Source: Persicimonas caeni (GTDB lineage Bacteria; Myxococcota_A; Bradymonadia; Bradymonadales; Bradymonadaceae). From it: a stretch of DNA of 64,000 nt. This document shows positions 17,721 through 25,722 of the stretch, piece by piece. Location: contig NZ_CP041186.1 in the NCBI RefSeq assembly GCF_006517175.1, positions 2,569,001 through 2,633,000 on the forward strand, written 5' to 3'. The notes under the pieces are model-generated. The model worked only from the letters and a program-made list of their open reading frames with translations, searched no databases and had not been told where the DNA came from. Every line of letters begins with the position of its first letter. Position 1 is the first letter of the stretch. The position numbers and the translations under genes are program-made.

Positions 17721-18674
17721 TCAGAGCGCCGCGTTGACTTCACTGCAGCAGTTGGTCTCCAGACACTGTTGCTCGGCGTCGGAGTCAGCAGTCTCGTCGC
17801 AGCCGTTGTTGGTGCTGCAAGTATCCAGCGCCTGGGCAGCCGTGCGGCATTCTTGGCTGACATCGCACTCGTCGAGGCAGCCATTAGCGCACTCGGCGCA
17901 AGCCTGCGGGTTCAAGCCGCCCTGGCAATCGGCGCTCTGGAAGCACTGCAGTTCACAGGAGTTCATGCACTGCATGTAGGGGCAGCACACGCCGCCGTCA
18001 GCGCACCAGTCAGCGCTACACTGCTGGGTGTTGTTGTTCGAGGTGTTATTGTTCGACGTATTGTTGCTCGAGCTCTGCTCGTTGCAGAACAGGTCGCCCG
18101 CTTTGGCGTACACGACCACGTCGAAACTTCCATCGAGCGTCCAGGTCGAGTTGCCACTTTCGGCGGCGAGCACGACATTGTTGAACGAGCCTCTGGCATG
18201 CTCACCAACAGCGCGCGGGCAGCTATCGAGCGTGATGGTGCCCGACCCAGTGCTCATAAACGCGTTGCCCTGCGCAGCACTCACGATCGACACGAAGGTG
18301 GTTTCGATATCCGCCTGCGGCGTGAAATCGCCAGGGGCTTTCTGTGACTCGGTCGTCGCGATCATCGCCGTGACCGCCGTGCCGTCGGCGCTGGTCAAAT
18401 TAATCTGCAGATTGCTGTCGGCGATCGACGCTCCCCAGCTGCCCTCTCCGGCCTTGCTGTCCGCCTGCTCGCCCTCGAGTTGCTGGTTGCCGCCTTCTGT
18501 CTCGACCTGCGCGCTAAAGCTGCTCGTATCCGACGAGCCGTCGTTATTCGACCCACCGTTATTCGAGCCTCCACCGCCGCCGCCGTTGTCATCGCCGCAG
18601 CCCCACGCCCCCGCAAGCGCCAGACAACTCACACACAATACCGTCTTCCATCCAATCGTCTTCAACACAGTCAT
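17721..18674 (-). CDS. Cys-rich predicted lipoprotein with Asn-rich linker
   Basis: This 317-aa protein has a lipoprotein signal ending GAWGC (Cys 26), then a Gly/Asn/Ser linker (DDNGGGGGGSNNGGSNNDGS). The middle third is a beta-rich domain (SSFSAQVETEGGNQQ through STWTLDGSFDVVVYAKAGD) and is followed by a second Asn/Ser/Thr linker (SSSNNTSNNNTSNNN). The C-terminal part has about 20 cysteines (CSADWCADGGVCCPYMQCMN, CAECANGCLDECDVSQEC), suggesting several disulfides and an extracellular position. Such Cys-rich C-termini are common in surface lipoproteins of myxobacteria and relatives. The start at 18674 has AAGGA unusually close to the ATG; TTG at 18701 is the alternative. Function unknown. 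Confidence 0.82.
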   Translation of the reverse strand: MTVLKTIGWKTVLCVSCLALAGAWGCGDDNGGGGGGSNNGGSNNDGSSDTSSFSAQVETEGGNQQLEGEQADSKAGEGSWGASIADSNLQINLTSADGTAVTAMIATTESQKAPGDFTPQADIETTFVSIVSAAQGNAFMSTGSGTITLDSCPRAVGEHARGSFNNVVLAAESGNSTWTLDGSFDVVVYAKAGDLFCNEQSSSNNTSNNNTSNNNTQQCSADWCADGGVCCPYMQCMNSCELQCFQSADCQGGLNPQACAECANGCLDECDVSQECRTAAQALDTCSTNNGCDETADSDAEQQCLETNCCSEVNAAL

Positions 18675-18780
18675 TTCCTTCTGAGTTAGGTTCAGTTCCA
18701 AGAGCGTGCGAGGAATCGCACGTTTGTCTACATGTGCAGCTGCGTGGTGTGAGACGACAGACGACGCCGGTTATTCAAAT

Positions 18781-20148
18781 CTACATCTCCATATCGGGCG
18801 CGAGGTTCTCGAAGCGGGTGATTGGCCCGAAGAAGCGCAGCTTGACCGTACCGATCGAGCCGTTGCGGTGCTTGCCCAAGATGATCTCGGCAACCCCCTT
18901 TTCCTCGGTGTCCGGATTGTAGACCTCATCGCGATAAATGAACGTGATGATGTCTGCATCTTGCTCGATCGCGCCCGATTCACGAAGGTCACTCATCATC
19001 GGCCGCTTGTCGGCACGCTGCTCGACGCCACGGTTGAGCTGGGCGAGCGCGATGACCGGGATGTCGAGTTCCTTGGCGACCGCCTTGAGGTTACGCGAGA
19101 TCTCGGAGATCTCTTGTTCGCGGCTGCCGTTGCCGCCCGAGCCCTTCATCAACTGGAGGTAATCGATGAAGACGATGCCGATATCGTGCTCGGCCTTGAG
19201 GCGGCGGCACTTGGAGCGAAACTCCATGATCGGCAGGGCGGGCGTGTCGTCCAAAAAGATCTTCGCCTCGCTCAAAGCGCCGGCCGCTTTGATGAGCCGC
19301 GCCCACTCTTGCTCGGTCATATTGCCGCGACGAAGCTTCGACTGGTCGACGCGGGCCTGGCTGCACAACATACGAATGGCCAGCTGCTCGTTCGACATCT
19401 CGAGGCTGAAGAACGCCGCCGGGGTGTTGCGCTCGACCGCCGAGTGGGTGGCCATGTTCAGGGTGAACGAGGTCTTACCCATCGCAGGACGGGCGGCGAC
19501 GATGATCAGGTCGCTTCGCTGCCAGCCGGCGGTGATATCGTCGAGGTCGACGAATCCGCTGGGCACACCGGTGATGTGCTCACTTTTGTTGTAGAGCGCC
19601 TCGATCTGGGTGAACGCGCGCTGGATGACCTCGCGCATCGAGGCGTAGTCTTTCTTCTGGCCGTCCTGGGTGATGGCGAACAGCTTGCGCTCGACATCGT
19701 CCATGAACTCTTCGACGTCAGCCACGTCGCCGTAGGCGTCGTTGACGAGCGCGTCGGCGGTGCTGATAAAGCGTCGAAGCGCCGACTTTCGGCGCACGAT
19801 CTGGGCGTATTGGCCCACGTTGGCCGCCGAAGGCACCGCGTTGGACAGGCGTGCCAGATAGCTCGCCCCGCCGGCGGCCTCGAGCCGATCGTCGGCCTGC
19901 AGGTGGTCGGCCAGGGTGATGACGTCGACCGGCTCATCGCGCCGATGCAGATCGGTCATCGCCCGGTAAATGTGGCGGTGCTGCTCGCGGTAGAAGTCCT
20001 CGACGTCCACCTGGCTCATCATCTCGTCGAGCACGCGGTTGTCCAACAAGATCGCGCCGAGCATGCTTCGCTCGGCGTCCTCGTTGTGCGGGGGGACGCG
20101 AATCGTCTCATCGACGGGCGGGCGGGTCGGCGTCGGCGACGAGGTCAT
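18781..20148 (-). CDS. dnaB: Replicative DNA helicase DnaB
   Basis: This 455-aa protein is the hexameric 5'-3' helicase of the replication fork. The N-terminal helical domain (PPHNEDAERSMLGAILLDN to about residue 160) joins the RecA-like ATPase with Walker A AARPAMGKTS (Lys 225), the Walker B IVFIDYLQLM, AFFSLEMSNEQLAIRMLCSQ and the C-terminal QLNRGVEQRADKRPMMSDLR and GKHRNGSIGTVKLRF motifs. There is no intein or insertion. It is upstream of a low-complexity purine/pyrimidine inverted block, and no primase or loader gene lies in the window. It is transcribed away from the FHA gene with no shared ribosome-binding site, so it is probably on its own transcript. Confidence 0.97.
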   Translation of the reverse strand: MTSSPTPTRPPVDETIRVPPHNEDAERSMLGAILLDNRVLDEMMSQVDVEDFYREQHRHIYRAMTDLHRRDEPVDVITLADHLQADDRLEAAGGASYLARLSNAVPSAANVGQYAQIVRRKSALRRFISTADALVNDAYGDVADVEEFMDDVERKLFAITQDGQKKDYASMREVIQRAFTQIEALYNKSEHITGVPSGFVDLDDITAGWQRSDLIIVAARPAMGKTSFTLNMATHSAVERNTPAAFFSLEMSNEQLAIRMLCSQARVDQSKLRRGNMTEQEWARLIKAAGALSEAKIFLDDTPALPIMEFRSKCRRLKAEHDIGIVFIDYLQLMKGSGGNGSREQEISEISRNLKAVAKELDIPVIALAQLNRGVEQRADKRPMMSDLRESGAIEQDADIITFIYRDEVYNPDTEEKGVAEIILGKHRNGSIGTVKLRFFGPITRFENLAPDMEM

Positions 20149-20160
20149 GGGGACTCCGGT

Positions 20161-20347
20161 TCAGCAAAAGAGCGAGAGAGCGAAAAAGCAAAGGAGCAAA
20201 AGAGAAAGGAGCAAAAGAGAAAGGAGCAAAAAGCAAAAAAGCAAAAGAGCTGGGTGACAAGAGCACACTTCGTTGCTCTCTCGCTCTTTTGCTTCTTCGC
20301 TCTTTTGCTTCTTCGCTCTTTTACTTCTTCGCTCTTTTACTTTTTCG
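20161..20347. repeat. Purine-rich tract facing a pyrimidine-rich tandem repeat
   Basis: Positions 20164-20251 are nearly all purines, built of ggagcaaaagagaaa-like 15-mers; positions 20275-20347 are nearly all pyrimidines, built of four 16-bp copies of tcgctcttttgcttct (20281, 20297, 20313, 20329, the last two with one to three changes). The two tracts are roughly reverse complements of each other, so they can form one long imperfect hairpin with a 20-nt loop. It fills the gap between dnaB and the FHA gene, both on the minus strand. Confidence 0.85.
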
Positions 20348-20352
20348 CTGCC

Positions 20353-21312
20353 TTATTCGACGTGCATGTAGTCGTTGCGAATCAGGTACACGATATCCTG
20401 CATCGTCTCGAGGTCGCTCGCCAGGCTCTTGTTGAGCACCTTGGAGACCGAGCCGTAGTTGAAGACGAGCTGGATGGTGTCCAGAAGCTCGGGCGTCAGG
20501 CTGCGCAGCGGCGGCACCAGCGGGCGGTTGATCACCAACTCCGAGGTCAGCTCGGGCACGTCGTCACCCAAGTTCATGATCTCGTCGAGTTGGCGCATGC
20601 CCTCCATCAACAAGTTCTCGATCGACTCGTCGATCTCTTCGTCGAAGGTCTCGTCGGTGGGCTGCTCGAGCGAGAACGTGCCGGTCTTCCACGCCAGAAC
20701 CCGGTAGAACGCCTTGTAGGGCGAAATGTCCGGGTCGTCGTTGATCGTGGCGTAGAAGATGCGACCTTCGCGCAAGTAGATCTTGGCGGTGTCGTTCTCC
20801 GTGCGAATGACGAGCACTCCCGACTTGCGACTGGTCGAGAAGAGCTGCAGCAGGTCGGGTAGCGGCACTTCCTCGATGAGCCCGGAGATCGATCCGGTCA
20901 AGGTGGCCCCGGTGGTGCGGGTGGCCGGCCCTGCCTGCTGGCGCTGTTGCTCCATGCTGGGCGCGCCCATGCCCGGAGAGCCGCCGTCTTCGGCGACCTG
21001 CTCACGGTGGACGAGCTTGATGATATTTGTACCGATGAGAACCCGATCGCCCTCTTTGAGGCGCGATTTGGTGATCTTCTCACCGTTGACGAAAGTCCCG
21101 TTGGTGCTGCCGAAATCTTCGATCTCAAGGGCACCATTCTTGGCGCTGATCCTCGCATGTTTGCGAGAGACCATGTCCTCGACAAGGACCATATCGAGAT
21201 CACTCGATCGGCCGATCAGGATCTCCGAGCCTTGCTCGAGCGGGAACTCTCCCCCCTGATACTTGCCTGAGATGAATTTCAGGACGTACTGGCCGGCTTG
21301 CTGTTGACTCAA
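20353..21312 (-). CDS. FHA domain and DUF4388 domain protein
   Basis: This 319-aa cytoplasmic protein has an N-terminal FHA domain (residues 10-100) with all phosphothreonine-binding residues: GR at 34-35, S49 and H52 in MVSRKHAR, and N71 in GSTNGTFVNG. A disordered GAPSMEQQRQQAG linker leads to a DUF4388 domain at about 140-240 (LTGSISGLIEEVPLPDLLQL, KSGVLVIRTEN, GRIFYATINDDPD, YRVLAWKTGTFSL). DUF4388 is frequent in myxobacteria-like genomes near signalling and motility genes. The C-terminal 80 residues form helices resembling a winged helix. A partner kinase could be the Ser/Thr kinase at 29323, but that is inference. Confidence 0.93.
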   Translation of the reverse strand: MSQQQAGQYVLKFISGKYQGGEFPLEQGSEILIGRSSDLDMVLVEDMVSRKHARISAKNGALEIEDFGSTNGTFVNGEKITKSRLKEGDRVLIGTNIIKLVHREQVAEDGGSPGMGAPSMEQQRQQAGPATRTTGATLTGSISGLIEEVPLPDLLQLFSTSRKSGVLVIRTENDTAKIYLREGRIFYATINDDPDISPYKAFYRVLAWKTGTFSLEQPTDETFDEEIDESIENLLMEGMRQLDEIMNLGDDVPELTSELVINRPLVPPLRSLTPELLDTIQLVFNYGSVSKVLNKSLASDLETMQDIVYLIRNDYMHVE

Positions 21313-21459
21313 TTTAACCTCTCCTCAACCACGAGAATCGAGGAATGAGCTGGGTATAACTTTTGAAAATAGCTTAGTTGATAAGCACTGTGGTACGCGT
21401 TGGTATCGACCAAACACGTTACGCAATGGCCTAGGAAGCGTCAAGATTATCCCCGCATA

Positions 21460-21990
21460 ATGAACGATCTGCTCGTACATCTGGGCGAGGCTGGTGGTCT
21501 ATCGGCACCAACGGCCCAACTTATTGCCGCCATCTTGGCCATTTTGCTGATCATGGTAGGTGCCGTCTTACTGATTATCACATTATTCGGCAAGTGGGCA
21601 CGTGCAATTGAGAACGAAACCGACAGCCGCCTTCTGCCCACGCTGGCCGAGGACGTACTCGATGCCGACCTGCAGCGCATCTACCGAAAGTCGCTGATGC
21701 TCGACGACCAGATCGCCGAGTGCTTCCCGACGATCGCTTCTGCGACGGGAACCGAACTCGGCCGCAAGGCCCGCAAGTTTGTGGTCGGGTTACAGGCGAC
21801 GCGCTTTGCGGCCGCCCAAGGACTGCAGAGCAGACGAGGCGAGCCGTCCGACATGGAGGCTCGCCTCGAAAGAGTGGGCGCTGTGATCGAAGAAGCCCTC
21901 GAGCGCTTGGGCGTCGAGGGCTCGGCCCCGAGCTCGCCGGCCGAAGCCAGGCAGATGCTCGAGGCACTCTCCGAGAAGCTTCGGGCCTAG
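21460..21990 (+). CDS. Small membrane protein of unknown function
   Basis: This 176-aa protein has one membrane helix near the N-terminus (AQLIAAILAILLIMVGAVLL), then a basic turn (FGKWARAIENETDSRLLPTL) and a mostly helical cytoplasmic or periplasmic part with predicted coiled coil (LERVGAVIEEALERLGVEG). The start at 21460 keeps the helix near the N-terminus; the ribosome-binding site is weak. The stop overlaps the convergent barrel gene by four bases (both use the shared CTAG-like site). No family recognised. Confidence 0.72.
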   Translation: MNDLLVHLGEAGGLSAPTAQLIAAILAILLIMVGAVLLIITLFGKWARAIENETDSRLLPTLAEDVLDADLQRIYRKSLMLDDQIAECFPTIASATGTELGRKARKFVVGLQATRFAAAQGLQSRRGEPSDMEARLERVGAVIEEALERLGVEGSAPSSPAEARQMLEALSEKLRA

Positions 21991-23807
21991 AAGAAGATCA
22001 GCAGGTTGACACCGAACTGCGAAGTCTCGGCTTCGTACTGACCGTCGACGGTGCGACCGTTGCCGGTGTCGTCGAATCCGTAGGCGCTGTACAGGTAGCG
22101 CGCGCTCAGCCCGATGTCGTCGACACGCGCATCGACACCCAAGCCCAGGCGAAGCGAGGCGCCCACCGAAGCCATGTCGGCTTCGCTGTCCGACAGACCG
22201 TGCACACCCACGCCGACCAGGCCGTAGGGCGAGAAGGCACCGATGCGCGGCTGCAGGCGCACATCACCACTGACACCGAACAGGCTGACGTCGCGGTCCG
22301 GGTTGGCCGGCTCGTAGCCACCGGCGTGCACGCCCATCTCGGCCGAGAAGAGCTGGCCCTTGGCACCCAGACCCAGGTTGAAGTCGGTGCCCGACATCGT
22401 CCCGCCGTCGAGCGTGGCGGCGTCCAGACCGCTCAGGCCCACACCCAGGGTCAGGTACGGGTCGGCCACCGGCGCCGGGTCGCGAGCCTCGGAGCGATCA
22501 CGCACCGCACCCGAGGCCGTGCCTCCGGCGCTTCGGCGACGCCGGCTGGTACGACGCTCTTCGTAGTAATCGTCGTCGTAGTAGTCGTCATCGTAGTAGT
22601 CGTCGTCGCGGTAATTACCGTTGCCGTGGTCGTGGTAGTGATCGTTGTAGGTGTTGTGCTCGTCGTGGTCCACGTAGGTGTCGCCACCACGGTCGTGGCT
22701 GTGACCGCGGTCGCGGTTCGGGTGGCCGCGGCGACGGTCGCGTCGGTCTCGGTCGCGGGCACGCTCACGGCGATCTTTCTCCCGCTCGCGGGCACGTTCG
22801 CGACGGTCCTTGTCGCGCTCACGCTCGGCGCGGCGGCGCTCCTTCTCACGCTCGCGGCGGGCCTTGTCGCGCTCACGCTCTCGCTCACGACGCTCCTTGG
22901 CACGCTCGCGCTCGGCGCGGCGGCGCTCCTTCTCCCACTCTTTTTGGCGATCCTTGTCGAAGTCTCGCCCACGCCGACGCGTCTTGTCGGGGCGGTTGTT
23001 GCGCGGGTTCTTGGTCTTGTCGCGGTCGGCGCGCCCGTTGTTGGGGTGGCCAGGCTGCTTGTGGTGGCCACGACCGCGCTTGTTGCTCTCGTCGTGGTTG
23101 TCGTGGCCGCGACGCGGCTGCTTCTTGGCGCGCTCTTTGCGCCCGTTGCCGCGCGGGTCGACCGGGTTTCGCCGGTAGACGTCGTCGCGCGTCTTCGGCC
23201 GACGCGGGTTGGTCGTCGGGTTGCGCCGCGGCGTCTTGTCGCGTCGCGCCCGCTCGTGGTCGTCGTTGGCACGCGGGCTGCGCCGCGGCGTCTTGTCGGG
23301 TTTCGCGCGGTCGTTGCGCTCGTTGCGCCGCTTGTCCACGCGCGGGCTGCGCCGCGGCGTCTTGTCGGGGCGACTCTTGCGCTCCCGCTCGCGGCGCGCG
23401 CTCGAGTTCAGGTCGACGTCGTTTCGGCCGATGTCGACGTTCGAGTTGCGCTGGCTGCCGTTGACGTTGCCACGCTCCTGGCGCCGCGGCGTCTTCGTGC
23501 GGCTCGTTCCGCGCCGGCGCGGGGTCTTGGCGGTCGGCCGCGACGTGGTCTCGCTGCGCCGCGGCGTCTTCGCCTTGCTCGACCCACGGGGGCGGCGGGT
23601 GCGCGAGCGGCGGCGACGCTTTTTGTCATCGTCGTCATCGTCGTCGTCGGCTTTGTCCCGACGCTTGCTCTTGTCGTCCGAACGGCTCCGGTTCTTCTTG
23701 GCAAAGGGGTTCGCCTCCGCGCGCTGCTCCATCGAGGAGAGGACCACAGGAAGTGCGATCGTCAGCGCCAACACAAAGGCCAATATTTTCGAGATGCGCG
23801 CGGTCAT
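21987..23807 (-). CDS. Exported KTPRR-repeat protein with C-terminal beta-barrel-like domain
   Basis: This 606-aa protein has a signal sequence (MTARISKILAFVLALTIALP, cleavage near AEA). Residues about 35-430 are extremely basic and charged: Arg/Lys with Asp/Glu, six KTPRR copies (AKTPRRS, AKTPRRR, TKTPRRQ, DKTPRRS twice, DKTPRRN) and long REREKERRRAERER-like charged helices, then His/Asn and DDDYY repeats. The last 170 residues look like an outer-membrane barrel: alternating hydrophobic strands (PYLTLGVGLSGLDAA, SAEMGVHAGG, PYGLVGVGVHGL, SLRLGLGVDARV, LSARYLYSAYGF) and a terminal Phe (LLIFF). GGAGAAG precedes the ATG at 23807. The protein is probably exported, the barrel in the outer membrane and the basic part either periplasmic or exposed. 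No known family spans the whole. Confidence 0.75.
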   Translation of the reverse strand: MTARISKILAFVLALTIALPVVLSSMEQRAEANPFAKKNRSRSDDKSKRRDKADDDDDDDDKKRRRRSRTRRPRGSSKAKTPRRSETTSRPTAKTPRRRGTSRTKTPRRQERGNVNGSQRNSNVDIGRNDVDLNSSARRERERKSRPDKTPRRSPRVDKRRNERNDRAKPDKTPRRSPRANDDHERARRDKTPRRNPTTNPRRPKTRDDVYRRNPVDPRGNGRKERAKKQPRRGHDNHDESNKRGRGHHKQPGHPNNGRADRDKTKNPRNNRPDKTRRRGRDFDKDRQKEWEKERRRAERERAKERRERERERDKARREREKERRRAERERDKDRRERAREREKDRRERARDRDRRDRRRGHPNRDRGHSHDRGGDTYVDHDEHNTYNDHYHDHGNGNYRDDDYYDDDYYDDDYYEERRTSRRRRSAGGTASGAVRDRSEARDPAPVADPYLTLGVGLSGLDAATLDGGTMSGTDFNLGLGAKGQLFSAEMGVHAGGYEPANPDRDVSLFGVSGDVRLQPRIGAFSPYGLVGVGVHGLSDSEADMASVGASLRLGLGVDARVDDIGLSARYLYSAYGFDDTGNGRTVDGQYEAETSQFGVNLLIFF

Positions 23808-24048
23808 GGCTCTTCTCCATGCAAAAGTTCGCGATTCACCCACTTGGACAGACTACATCATGAAATATTCAATTCGTAATGAACTTCTCGAAAGCCGCCC
23901 CTCAACCACGCCTCGGATGCCCTAAGCCCACTCCACACAGGTGGAGCACCCATACTCCAACCGGAGCAGACACTATCCAGCCGCAAGCAGTCACCGATAG
24001 GCGCGCCCTAAACAAAAACTGCATTTCGTCAACCGTTTGGAGGCATTT

Positions 24049-24062
24049 CGACCGATCGGTCG
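24049..24062. promoter_or_regulatory. Isolated 14-bp palindrome
   Basis: CGACCGATCGGTCG is a perfect palindrome in the 560-bp gap (23808-24368) between the barrel gene and hisC. No gene was seen in the rest of that gap; a promoter for the barrel gene or hisC is expected there but none stands out. Confidence 0.25.
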
Positions 24063-24368
24063 GTGATGGCGTCAATCTTGCACTTTCCACCTCACCGGCA
24101 CGCGCCTGGCCGGGCCGCCCGTGGTGGCCTCGAAAAGTTGCGCCGGCGTCAGAGTCCGTTACAGTGGCCCCTGACGCGTATTGACCATCTTGACGCAGTA
24201 GGTTCGCTATGCGATTGTCCGCACCTTTTGTGCTGTAGCGCGCGGTGTGGAGCTCCATCGACCAACTTGCGGGAACCCTTGCGCTGCACCGAATCTGCGA
24301 AGTAATGGCTGTGTGCCGCCCCTGTGACGGCGGCTGAGAAGATTCGGCCAGATTGTACTGAGGAAGTT

Positions 24369-25538
24369 ATGTCGAATTTGAACTACAGGCTTCGCCCGGA
24401 CTTCATGAATCGCTCCGAGGAGCGCTCCTTGGAGCTACGCGAAGTGGTCAACCGGCAGGCGATCGACGTCGCCCCGGCCGTCCGCGCGCTCACCCCTTAC
24501 GAAGCCGTTACCAGCCAGTCTGCCATCGAGGCGCGCCCTGACGGTGAGACGACCTTCAAACTCGACTGGAACGAGGCGACCATCGCCCCGAGTCCCCGCG
24601 TCAACGAGGCCATCCAGGCCTACCTGAGCGGCAACCGAGATCTGAACTGGTATCCCCAACTGGGCAGCAAGGACCTTTTGGGCGCTCTGGAAGGCTACAC
24701 CGGCCTCTCCTCGGAGCACCTGATGGCATCCAACGGCAGCGACGACGCGCTGCAGCTCATCTGCAACACGTTTTTGTCCGAAGGCGACGAGGTCGTCGCT
24801 CCGGTGCCGACCTACAACCACTTCGTGGTGTTCGCGCAGAGCCGCGGCGCCAAGATCACCAAGGTCCAGGGCGACTCCCCGTTCGACAAGAACCTCGAGG
24901 GCATTTACGAGGCGATGTCGCCCGACACGCGCATCCTGTACCTGGTCAGCCCGAACAACCCCACCGGCAAGGTGCTCGATCCCGAGGACGTCGAGGGGCT
25001 GTGCCGCGCCTACCCGCGCACGCTGGTCATCCTCGACGAGGCCTACTTCGAGTTCGCCCAGACCACCGGCATCGAGTTGGTGCGCGAGTACCCGAACCTG
25101 ATCGTCACGCGCACCTTCTCGAAGGCATTCGGCCTGGCCGGCCTTCGCGTGGGTTATTTGGCCGCCGACCCCGACCTCGTCGAGGGCCTGAGCCGTATCT
25201 ACAACCCCAAGAGCGTCAACGCGCTGGGCCAAGTCGGCGCCATCGCCGCACTGAACGATCTCGACTACCTCAATGACTTTCTGGCCGAAGTCGAAGAGTC
25301 CAAGGAGTTGCTGCGCGACTTCTTCGCCTCCAAGAATGCCGAGGCCTACATCACCCCGGCCAACTTCGTGGTCGTGCGCGTCCCACAGATCTCCGACACG
25401 CTCGGCCAACTCGAGCAGCGCGGCGTCTACGTGCGCGACCGCTCGAGCTACCCCGGCCTCGAGGGCTGCTTGCGCATGAGCGTGGGCACCGTCGAGCAGA
25501 CCGAGTGCCTGCTCGAGCGCCTGGAAGAAGTCTTCTAG
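24369..25538 (+). CDS. Histidinol-phosphate aminotransferase-like PLP enzyme
   Basis: This 389-aa fold-type I aminotransferase carries the HisC-like signature: DWNEATIAPSPRV near the N-terminus, SNGSDDALQLICNTF for phosphate binding, PTYNHF with the ring-stacking Tyr, SPNNPTG with Asn 196, ILDEAYFEF with Asp 223, and RTFSKAFGLAGLRVGY with the PLP-binding Lys 252. The C-terminal RMSVGTVEQTECLLERL carries the Arg that binds the substrate carboxylate. Histidinol-phosphate aminotransferase makes L-histidinol phosphate, but no other his gene is nearby, and related enzymes act on phenylalanine or other amino acids, so hisC is not assigned. AGGAAG at 24361 favours this start. Transcription ends at the hairpins at 25560-25707. 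Confidence 0.9.
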   Translation: MSNLNYRLRPDFMNRSEERSLELREVVNRQAIDVAPAVRALTPYEAVTSQSAIEARPDGETTFKLDWNEATIAPSPRVNEAIQAYLSGNRDLNWYPQLGSKDLLGALEGYTGLSSEHLMASNGSDDALQLICNTFLSEGDEVVAPVPTYNHFVVFAQSRGAKITKVQGDSPFDKNLEGIYEAMSPDTRILYLVSPNNPTGKVLDPEDVEGLCRAYPRTLVILDEAYFEFAQTTGIELVREYPNLIVTRTFSKAFGLAGLRVGYLAADPDLVEGLSRIYNPKSVNALGQVGAIAALNDLDYLNDFLAEVEESKELLRDFFASKNAEAYITPANFVVVRVPQISDTLGQLEQRGVYVRDRSSYPGLEGCLRMSVGTVEQTECLLERLEEVF

Positions 25539-25559
25539 AAAACCAACATGGCTTAATAG

Positions 25560-25707
25560 AACGACCCCCAAATTGTAGTTTGTCTGCCCAAATAGAACGC
25601 TATTTGAGCGAACAAACTACGATTTGAGGGTCGTTTTTGTGGCGCCTCGGTTGTTGAACGCTATTTGAGCAAACAGACGACAATTTGAGGGTCGTTTTTT
25701 TGTGGCG
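25560..25707. terminator. Bidirectional terminator with two alternative 3' arms
   Basis: A 24-bp arm (25560-25583) pairs with 25612-25635 with two mismatches, followed by TTTTT; inside the loop AAATAGaacgCTATTT forms a smaller stem. A second copy of the 3' half (25656-25707) repeats the first (25595-25644) nearly perfectly, and its acaatttgagggtcgtt also pairs with the same 5' arm (16 of 17). The element separates the convergent hisC-like and M16 genes. Confidence 0.85.
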
Positions 25708-25722
25708 TTGTCCTTGGGAGCG

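Noticed and set aside
18706-20862. 718-codon plus-strand frame across dnaB, the low-complexity block and the FHA gene
   Set aside because: Spans two real minus-strand genes and reads the repeat as Lys/Glu/Gln-rich protein; not a credible gene.
25595-25707. Two 50-bp direct repeats as a minimal CRISPR
   Set aside because: They form terminator hairpins with T-runs and the interval is too short to be a spacer.
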